Of a stretch of 64,000 bases of DNA, positions 1 through 8,785 are shown one piece after another. Each line of letters starts with the position of its first letter. Position 1 is the stretch's first letter. Below the pieces are notes generated by a model. That model ran no database searches. It was not told the DNA's origin and saw only the letters and a list, made by a program, of their open reading frames with translations. The position numbers were made by a program, and so were the translations under genes. The DNA comes from Mixophyes australis (lineage: Eukaryota; Chordata; Amphibia; Anura; Limnodynastidae): NCBI GenBank assembly GCA_036250195.1, contig JAVHZZ010000004.1, forward strand, positions 255,068,728-255,132,727, in the 5' to 3' direction.

Positions 1-470
1 TATAGACTGTACAATATTAATTGACATGGAGAAAGCCAGTTTGGTTTCTGTCTCTCTAGGCCCCCCTCCACTTGTATAAAATACTAAAAAATTCAGCCAT
101 TATAGACTGTACAATATTAATTGACATGGAGAAAGACAGTTTGGGGTCACTCTGTCTCTCTAGGCCCCCCTCCACTTGTATAAAATACCAAAAAATTCAG
201 CCATTATAGACTGTACAATATTAATTGACATGGAGAAAGCCAGTTTGGTTTCTGTCTCTCTAGGCCCCCCTCCACTTGTATAAAATACTAAAAAATTCAG
301 CCATTATAGACTGTACAATATTAATTGACATGGAGAAAGACAGTTTGGGGTCACTCTGTCTCTCTAGGCCCCCCTCCACTTGTATAAAATACCCAAAAAT
401 TCAGCCATTATAGACTGTACAATATTATGAAAAATGGACAAAGCCAGTTTAGGGTCACTCTGTCTATGAC
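1..470. repeat. Tandem array of alternating 100/104-bp units in hAT copy 1
   Basis: Unit starts are at 1, 101, 205, 305 and 409, so units of 100 and 104 bp alternate (a 204-bp dimer). The longer form carries an extra GGTCAC-type segment. The last unit decays at about 470. It lies downstream of the transposase stop, on the 3' side of the element, and continues beyond the left window edge. Confidence 0.9.
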
Positions 471-623
471 ACCCTACCCTTAAGGATAAATTGCCCTAAC
501 AGCAGCCTTTCAAGATGGTATGTGATATGGAAATGCCACAAGTCCCTTTCCTCTTTGGGGGTAGATTGCACCCTACACTTACATAGAAAGTTTTAAAAAG
601 ATGTTATCGGCATCATCTTCAGC

Positions 624-3617
624 TTAATCCTCACCCTCATCAGTGTGTACGTCATCATCACAGACTATCAATTCATCGCCGCTTGAATCCGCCATTAGAG
701 AACAGTCAGTGCTTGGATGTCTTGGATGGTGAAGGCCTTCCTCGTGGAAGATGTAGTTCATTTTTATAAACATCATTTTCTCCACATTTTTGGGAAGTAA
801 CCTTCTACGGCGATCACTGACTAAGTTCCCTGCTGTGCTGAACACTCGTTCAGAGTACACACTGGAGGGTGGGCAGCTTAGGTATTGCAAAGCAAGTTTG
901 TACATGGGTTTCCAAATGGCCTGCTTTTCTTCCCAGTAAGGAAAGGGACTGTCTGACATTTCCATATCAACTACCTCTTGAAAGTAATCCTCCACCATCC
1001 TTTGCATGTTTATACTCATATTGGATGGAGTTATGGGCAAAGTGACACATTTTTTTGAAAAATCCTTCAAACCAGCCCAGATGTTAAATTGTTCTGGTCT
1101 GCCCCCTGTGTCTTCCCTGCTTCTTTTTTGGAAATTTAATTTTTTACGAGCAACAGCTTGAGAAAGTGAAGGAGGACACGTCGTCAAGCCGAGGCCCAGT
1201 TCAGCGGCCAACTTGCTGAGCAATAGCTCCTTGCAAAAGTTCACATCTCGCTCATTTACAAGTAAAGACTCAATGTAGGTTTTAAACCTTGGATCAAGCA
1301 CAGTGGCCAAAACGTACTGATCCGAGTTCAAGATCTTAATAACTCGAGGATCATTGTGAAGCGAATTAAGTACTTGATCGACAAGGCCAACATACTTTGC
1401 TGAATTGCTTGCTTTCAGCTCCTCCTTCATTTTCTCAAGCTGCTTTTCCAATAGTCTAATTAAAGGAATGACTTGGCTCAAACTAGCAGAGTCTGCACTG
1501 ACCTCACATGTCACAACTTCAAATGGTTTCAGCACCTTGCACAGCACTGAAAGGATTCCCCACTGTGCAAGAGTGAAATACATCCCCCCTCCTTTCCCAA
1601 TGTCATGACTTGTGCAATATGCTTGGATGGCTTTGCGCTGTTCCTCCATCCTCTGAAGCATGTACAGGGTGGAATTCCACCGAGTTACCACCTCTTGCTT
1701 AAGTTGGTGGCAGGGCAAGTTAAACTGCTCTTGGAGCTGCTGTAATCTCCTACATGCTGTGGCTGAATGCCTGAAATGGCCTGAAATTTTACGGGCCACC
1801 GAAAGCATCTCCTGCACCTCACGGTTATTTCGTAGGAAGCTCTGCACCACCAAGTTGATGGTGTGAGCAAAACAGGGAATATGTTGGAAATCACCCAGCT
1901 GTAATGCTCGCACTATATTGTTGGCGTTATCTGAAATGACATACCCTGGGGAGAGTCCGAGTGGTATAAGCCATGCATCAATCACATCTCTCAGTTTGCG
2001 TAACAAATTGTCAGCCGTATGCCTGTTAGTGAAGCCGGTGATACAAAGAGTGGCCTGCCTGTGACAAATGTTACGTAGTGGTGTACATGCTGCTGCTGTT
2101 CCTGCTGGTGAAGGTGAATGACCAACCCAGTGGGCTGTCACAGTCATATAGTCTTTGGTTTGGCCACTTCCACTTGTCCACATATCTGTGGTTAAGTGAA
2201 CAGTGGGCAGAATGGCATTTTTCAGCGCAATCTCTACATTTTTACACACTTTTTGGTATAGTTGTGGAATAGCTTTACGGGAGAAATGGTGTTGCGATGG
2301 AATTCTGTAACGCGGACACAAAACCTCAATTAACTGTGAAAAACCAGCTGCGTTTATTGTGGAGATTGGACGCAGATCTAACACTAACATTGCAGCCATG
2401 GCGTCTGTGATTCGCTTGGCGACTGGGTGACTGCTGTCATATTTGCTTCCCCTCGCAAATGATTGTTTCACAGTTAATTGCTGAAATGTAGGACTGCTCA
2501 TTTTATTCACCTGCCTCTGGGATGACGATTCACCCCCAGCAGCAGCAACAGCAGCAGCAGGACTAACGCTTTCTTCAGAGGAATCAATAATAGTGCCGGA
2601 GTCATCCAGCCTTAAGTGGGATGCCGGGCTAACTCCGAGCGCTACTGAGGATATTGATGAGGATGGTGTGGTGGGTGTATTTTGTAGCCGTCGGTATGTC
2701 GGTGAGCGGAGGGTCTTAGCTGATGAGGGAGTGCTTGTATTCTTTTGGGAAGAACTTTCAGCTTTTCCCAACACTTTGCCATGAACTCTCGTTAAATGGC
2801 GTAACATAGACGAGGTTCCAAGATGGTTAAGGTCCCTCCCTCGACTGACTGTGGCTTCACATACACTACAAATGGCTATACAATTGTTGTCTGGATTTGG
2901 GTAGAAATAATTCTACACATAAGAAGTGGATTTTTTTGTTTTATGCCCAGGCATGACAATGGCCTTTTTCTTGTCACGTGCCAGAACTGCTGCCACTGGT
3001 GCAGGACTTACACAAACAACCTCATCCTCATCAACATCCTCATTAGCGCCCTCGTCGCCTACACAAATCTCCCCCTCATCCTCTTCTAATTCCAAAGTGG
3101 CATCCTCAATTTGGGTATCACCGGCTACACTCGGGCTATTAAGGCACACATCAGCAGAATGCTCACGATTAGACATCCCACTGTTGGATGGACTCTCCAC
3201 AGGGATTGTTGTCATTTGTGAATCAGAGCAAATATTCTCCTGTAATGCCTCACTGTTATCTTGCAGCTCAGCTTTGACGCGTAACAGTAGTTGTGCACCA
3301 ATTGTAGCCTGGGTAACTTTTTGGGATCTGCCACTAATAGCCAAAGGTGAAGGCCTCATTCTCTCTTTGCCACTGCGTGTGTAGAATGGCATGCTTGCAA
3401 TTTTTTTTTTATCGTCACTTAACTTTTGCTCAGTTACACTTCTTTTTCGCTTCAATACAGTAAATTTTTTTTTGGTTTTTGTTTTTTGCACTAATTTGAA
3501 AACACTCTGTTGTTTGACATCGCCTTGGCCAGATGACGTACTGGGAACACTAACATCAGGACTGGTGACAGAACCTGGTTGCTCATTTAGATCATATGTG
3601 GACTGCTTTGAATCCAT
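624..3617 (-). pseudogene. hAT transposase with N-terminal BED zinc finger, one in-frame stop
   Basis: Would cut and paste the hAT element in the nucleus. One frame of 998 codons runs from the ATG at 3617 (MDSKQST) to the stop at 624 and is broken only by a TAG at 2913-2915. The first 234 residues are charged and low-complexity. A BED finger follows the stop (CSVCEA, then HLTRVH near 2790-2865). The remaining 727 residues from ATG 2807 show hAT catalytic landmarks: DMWTS (first Asp), VISDNANN (second Asp), the CFAHTINLVV motif, and a C-terminal dimerisation region with SERVFSTAG and RRRLLP (catalytic Glu in SER). Copy 2 reads TGG where copy 1 has TAG, so this is a nonsense change, not an intron. 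A product from 2807 would lack most of the BED finger. Closest known relatives are the ZBED/hAT-Ac group. Confidence 0.9.
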
Positions 3618-3630
3618 TCTGAGCGCAAAC

Positions 3631-5348
3631 CACTGGGGAGTGCTAAAAATTATTTAGTAGATTCTGCTGACAGTTATGACTTTTGACAGCCAGAAATATT
3701 AATGCACAATTAGGGAGGACACCCCAAAAACACTGAGGAGTGCTAAAAATTATTGAGTAGATACTGCTGACAGATATGACTTTTGACAGCCAGAAATATT
3801 AATGCACAATTAGGGAGGACACCCCAAAAACACTGAGGAGTGCTAAAAATTATTGAGTAGATACTGCTGACAGATATGACTTTTGACAGCCAGAAATATT
3901 AATGCACAATTAGGGAGGACACCCCAAAAACACTGAGGAGTGCTAAAAATTATTGAGTAGATACTGCTGACAGATATGACTTTTGACAGCCAGAAATATT
4001 AATGCACAATTAGGGAGGACACCCCAAAAACACTGAGGAGTGCTAAAAATTATTGAGTAGATACTGCTGACAGATATGACTTTTGACAGCCAGAAATATT
4101 AATGCACAATTAGGGAGGACACCCCAAAAACACTGAGGAGTGCTAAAAATTATTGAGTAGATACTGCTGACAGATATGACTTTTGACAGCCAGAAATATT
4201 AATGCACAATTAGGGAGGACACCCCAAAAACACTGAGGAGTGCTAAAAATTATTGAGTAGATACTGCTGACAGATATGACTTTTGACAGCCAGAAATATT
4301 AATGCACAATTAGGGAGGACACCCCAAAAACACTGAGGAGTGCTAAAAATTATTGAGTAGATACTGCTGACAGATATGACTTTTGACAGCCAGAAATATT
4401 AATGCACAATTAGGGAGGACACCCCAAAAACACTGAGGAGTGCTAAAAATTATTGAGTAGATACTGCTGACAGATATGACTTTTGACAGCCAGAAATATT
4501 AATGCACAATTAGGGAGGACACCCCAAAAACACTGAGGAGTGCTAAAAATTATTGAGTAGATACTGCTGACAGATATGACTTTTGACAGCCAGAAATATT
4601 AATGCACAATTAGGGAGGACACCCCAAAAACACTGAGGAGTGCTAAAAATTATTGAGTAGATACTGCTGACAGATATGACTTTTGACAGCCAGAAATATT
4701 AATGCACAATTAGGGAGGACACCCCAAAAACACTGAGGAGTGCTAAAAATTATTGAGTAGATACTGCTGACAGATATGACTTTTGACAGCCAGAAATATT
4801 AATGCACAATTAGGGAGGACACCCCAAAAACACTGAGGAGTGCTAAAAATTATTGAGTAGATACTGCTGACAGATATGACTTTTGACAGCCAGAAATATT
4901 AATGCACAATTAGGGAGGACACCCCAAAAACACTGAGGAGTGCTAAAAATTATTGAGTAGATACTGCTGACAGATATGACTTTTGACAGCCAGAAATATT
5001 AATGCACAATTAGGGAGGACACCCCAAAAACACTGAGGAGTGCTAAAAATTATTTAGTAGATACTGCTGACAGATATGACTTTTGACAGCCAGAAATATT
5101 AATGCACAATTAGGGAGGACACCCCAAAAACACTGAGGAGTGCTAAAAATTATTGAGTAGATACTGCTGACAGATATGACTTTTGACAGCCAGAAATATT
5201 AATGCACAATTAGGGAGGACACCCCAAAAACACTGAGGTGTGCTACAAATTATTTAGTAGATACTGCTGACAGATATGACTTTTGACAGCCAGAAATATT
5301 AATGCACAATTATGGGGGACACCCCAAAAGCGCTGGGGAGTGCCAAAT
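3631..5348. repeat. 17 x 100-bp near-identical tandem array upstream of the hAT transposase
   Basis: Seventeen units of exactly 100 bp (starts 3631, 3731 ... 5231) plus a decayed partial unit to about 5348. Interior units are essentially identical. The first and last few carry point differences (for example TATTTAG in place of TATTGAG). The array begins about 14 bp upstream of the transposase ATG and fills the interval to the subterminal region, so it occupies the promoter/5' UTR position. There are no spacers, so it is a satellite and not a CRISPR array. Confidence 0.97.
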
Positions 5349-5599
5349 ATGAAGAAAAAATAATAAACCTCTATCCTCCTCTCTGCACTAGCGATTTTGG
5401 TTAGAGCAATTGCAAGAACAATATTGTATTCTCTGTCCCTGCTCTAATTAGCCTATGACTACACCCTGCTCTCTCCCTCTGTCAAATGGCGATGGATTGC
5501 TGTGGAGGCGTGTATTTATAAAGTTGAAGTATCGCGAGAACCGAGTCCCGAGATCCGACAACGTCACAATGACGTTCGGCCTCGATTTGGATTCGGAAT

Positions 5600-5692
5600 G
5601 GGCGGGAGAGTACCGAGCTGCTCAGCTCGGTACTCGGATACCCAAAGTTCGGGTGGGTTCGGTTCTCGGAGAACCGGACCCGCCCATCTCTA
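5600..5692 (-). repeat. hAT copy 1 subterminal palindromes and terminal sequence
   Basis: Two short inverted repeats (GTACCGAGCTG..CAGCTCGGTAC near 5614-5637 and GGTTCTCGGAGAACC at 5661-5675) sit directly inside the terminus. The second is shared with copy 2 near 13520-13535. Subterminal repeats of this kind are usual transposase-binding candidates in hAT elements. That role is inferred. Confidence 0.7.
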
Positions 5693-7055
5693 ATTCAACT
5701 CCCCAAGACGTAACTTGAGGAGTGTGCCAGTCAATCTGGGGAGAGTGACGTTGAAGCCATGGAAGGCCTAATACAATCGGACTTGTAGTAACAGGAAGAA
5801 TTAAAAATGAAATCTCTTCTTTGTGTAATACACCAATTTGAAGGGTTACTGGAGACGTACTCTGAGTGATGAGACCATTAATAATGCGTGATCCATCAAT
5901 AGCAGTCACAGTAATAGGTGTCTTCAAGGTAATCACTGGTAGAGACCATTGATTCACGAGGGATTCAGAAATAAAGTTTCCCGCAGCTCCAGAGTCGATA
6001 AGTGCTTGCGACTTAAAGGATTTGGTAGCAAAGGAAACTATAACATCAAAAGCACAAACTTTTAATTTCGTGGAACATGGAGAGGACTCCAGGGATCCTA
6101 ACTTCACCTCTCCAGAACTAGTTAGGGCCTGGCATTTCCCGATTTTTTTAGGGCATGAATTGAGCATATGTGTGGAGTCAGCACAATAGATACAAGGTCT
6201 ATTTTTTACTCTTCGGTCCCTCTCCTCTGAAGTTAATTTGGAGCGACCTATCTCCATAGGTATCACCGGAGAAGAAGCTGAGCGAAGTTGAGGACTAGAG
6301 CGAAGAGGTGCTTTAACTGAAGTTGTTTTTTCAGACTCTCTTTCACGAAATCTCATGTCTACACGATGGCAAAGAGAAATCAAATCTTCTAAGTAAGTAG
6401 GTAATTCTTGAGTAGTCAGTGCATCTTTAATTTTATCAGAAAGCCCCTGCTAGAAGGCGGCAATTAACGCTTCAGTGTTCCACTGAAGTTCAGAGGCTAA
6501 TATCCTAAATTGAATGACGTACTGGCCTACTGTACGAGAACCCTGACGTAGACGGAGGATGCTGGATGCAGCGGAAATAACACGACCAGGTTCATCAAAT
6601 ACACTTCGGAACGTGGAAATAAATTTGGCACTATCCTGTAATAATGGATCGTTTCTTTCCCACAGAGGGGAAGCCCATGCAAGAGCTTGTCCGGAAAACA
6701 AGGAAATGAGATAGGCCACTCTGGAATGATGAGTAGAGAAATGTTGAGGTTGAAGCTCAAAATGAACTGAGCATTGATTTAGAAACCCCCTGCATGTTTT
6801 GAGGTCTCCATCATATTTTGACGGAGTAGGCAGGTGAAGCGTGGAAGCCGTAGACACCTGGGATGGCACTGGGGAAACGGAGGAAAGCGCAGGAGCGTTA
6901 ATAGTAGCTGTAATATTCTGCACAGACGTTCCTTGGGAGGCTAACGCCTGGTAACATTGCAGCAACAGTTGTTGGCGAGCATCCTGTTGTTCCACTCGGG
7001 TAACCAGATGCTGCAGCATCTCTTTAGCTGTAGGTTCCGCATCTGGGTCTGTCAT
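5693..7055 (-). pseudogene. gypsy Gag-protease polyprotein, interrupted
   Basis: The frame starts at ATG 7055 (MTDPDAEP). It has a coiled N-terminal stretch (VTRVEQQDARQQ) and a retrotransposon-gag capsid region (PSKYDGDLKTCRGFLNQC, then ALAWASPLWE and VFDEPGR). A TAG at 6450-6452 breaks it after LIAAF. The same frame then continues through a CCHC knuckle (CIYCADSTHMLNSC) and an aspartic protease with the active-site segment ALIDSGAAGNFIS and a late VLGLPWLQRHSP. Coding ends at 5693 where the hAT element enters. Apart from the single stop and the insertion I see no frameshift, which suggests a fairly young copy. RT, RNase H and integrase are not in the window. Confidence 0.87.
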
Positions 7056-7284
7056 GGCCTGTTCTTACTGTCACGGGCACTAGGAGTCTTTGCCCAGGAA
7101 ATCACCAGATGGTAACTTACCAGAGTAATATAGGTGGTAATAGATACTCTGGTAGCAGGGTGACAACGGAACCGGAGGAACAGCAGATGGTGAGAGAATG
7201 CTCAGGAAAAATCTATGACTAGCAGCATTGGTAATGAGTGTAACTGTACATGAGGAACTAGATGGACAAGGAAACGTGAGGGTA

Positions 7285-7590
7285 GTCAGTGGTCTGCGTA
7301 TAGCAAGTTGTACCACTGCTATAGTGAGGAGGAATGTCCAGAGGTAACAAAGAGGCAGTGAAAGTCAGCGGTCTGCGTATAGCAAGTTGTACCGCTGTCT
7401 AGGTGAAGGAATGGAATCCAGGTGGAGGTAGATAACGGGGTAGTCAGTGGTCTGCGGATCGCAAGTTGTACCACTGCTATGTGAGAGGATACTGGAAACT
7501 GGTGACACAGGGAACAGGAATCAGTGGTCTGCATATAGCAAGTTGTACCACTGAAATATATATGTGAGGAGAGCACGAGGAGATGAATGC
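7285..7590. repeat. ~79-bp tandem repeats inside the gypsy LTR
   Basis: Four copies start near 7285, 7364, 7443 and 7520, each containing GTCAGTGGTCTGCG and AGCAAGTTGTACCACTG. They are diverged from one another. Confidence 0.85.
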
Positions 7591-8080
7591 TATGCAGAGT
7601 ATACACGGGCACACAGGACTTGATCCCACGATGATATCACAATACAATGATAACAGAGCAGCACTGCTAAAGTATACAAAGTCACAATAACAATCCAGGC
7701 AAATAGGAAACACAGTCAATGGTAGCGACAGTCTCAGTGGATAAAGGACTCCGGAGGAGAACACAACTCAGTCCAGCAAGATATGCAATACAGGAACAAA
7801 GTCAATGAGAAGTATGCATACCGCGGTTCAGGAGAGTGGGCTGTCAGCGAGATGTGCAGGGATACCTGAACAGCTGAAGGCCGGCAGGAGGAGAGACCAC
7901 TGGAGGGTGGAAGCGGTAATTAAGTTGGTGCAGCGCACGGCAGGTAAATCAGCATGAACGAGGCAATACTCTGGAAGCAGTAGTAAAGGAGCTGGAACAT
8001 GAAGAATACGGGAGAGTTGAGGCGGTCTGAACTCCAGTAGCAGAGATGGTAGCAGCGGAGCACTGACCCGATGAACACAG

Positions 8081-8515
8081 GAGAGTTGAGATGAGCTGGA
8101 ACTCTGTAGGAGCAATGGAGGCAGCGGATAGGAATCAGCTGGCTGCAGACACGATGAACACCGGGGAGTAGAGGTGAGCAGGAACTCTGTAGACACCACG
8201 GAGGCAGCGGATAGGAATCAGCTGTTGCAGACACGATAAACACAGGAGAGTTGAAGTGAGTAGGAACTCTGTAGAAACAACGGAGGCAGCGGATAGGAAT
8301 CAGCTGTTGTAGACACGATGAACACAGGAGAGTTGAAGTGAGTAGGAACTCTGTAGCAACAACGAAGGCAGCGGATAGGAATCAGCTGTTGTAGACACGA
8401 TGAACACAGGAGAATTGAAGTGAGTAGGAACTCTGTAGCAACAACGAAGGCAGCGGATAGGAATCAGCTGTTGTAGACACGATGAACACAGGAGAGTTGA
8501 AGTGGTCTGGAAACC
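8081..8515. repeat. ~82-bp tandem repeats inside the gypsy LTR
   Basis: Copies of a unit containing GATGAACACAGGAGAGTTGA and AGCGGATAGGAATCAGCTG begin near 8081, 8154, 8236, 8318, 8400 and 8482. The later units are spaced by exactly 82 bp and are the most similar. Confidence 0.88.
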
Positions 8516-8785
8516 ACAATGAAATAACAGGAATCAGCAGGAGCTGAATATACGAGGAAACACAGGAACACCTTCAGAGGCTCATGGGAATGAGACTCCA
8601 AGAACAGGCCACGAGGTATTGACCTCAGGTGCTTTAAATAGGGAGTGTTGCCTGATCAGCCAATTAATGAAAAGCAACAGATACTGAAGGCTTGAAAGGG
8701 CTGCACATGCGCAGACCCTCAGGATGGCGGACGGCCACGGTTCCTAAACACACGAGGAGTAGCACTCACAGTCCGGTGAGTGACA

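Larger units (their letters stand above)
1..5692 (-). mobile_element. hAT (ZBED-type) transposon, copy 1, left end outside window
   Basis: A class II element read on the minus strand. Its right (5') terminus is at about 5692, where the sequence reads TAGAGATGGGCGGGTCC inward on the minus strand, a typical hAT-style end. Inward of the terminus come short palindromes, a 100-bp tandem array, a transposase frame (3617 to 624) and a second tandem array (470 to 1). The opposite terminus lies left of the window. The right flank is the pol region of a gypsy element, so ATTCAACT at 5693-5700 is the expected 8-bp target duplication, but its partner cannot be seen. The related terminus at 13549 ends with the same CATCTCTA, which supports the boundary. 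Confidence 0.88.
5693..8785 (-). mobile_element. Ty3/gypsy LTR retrotransposon, 5' half, interrupted by hAT copy 1
   Basis: Minus-strand element comprising a long 5' LTR (8785 to 7069), a gag ATG at 7055 and a gag-protease frame that stops abruptly at the hAT boundary. The rest of pol and the 3' LTR would lie beyond the left window edge, on the other side of hAT copy 1. The LTR ends (TGTCACTCACC ... CCCGTGACA) match the TG..CA ends of three related solo LTRs elsewhere in the window (18484, 37443, 56201). Confidence 0.85.
7069..8785 (-). repeat. 5' LTR of the gypsy element (~1.7 kb)
   Basis: On the minus strand it starts TGTCACTCACCGG at 8785 and ends CCCGTGACA at 7069. Only 13 nt separate its end from the gag ATG at 7055. 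It is unusually long because it contains two internal tandem arrays (7285-7590 and 8081-8515). Confidence 0.75.

Noticed and set aside
3631..5348. CRISPR-like regular repeats
   Set aside because: Units are contiguous 100-bp copies without spacers, inside a eukaryotic transposon.
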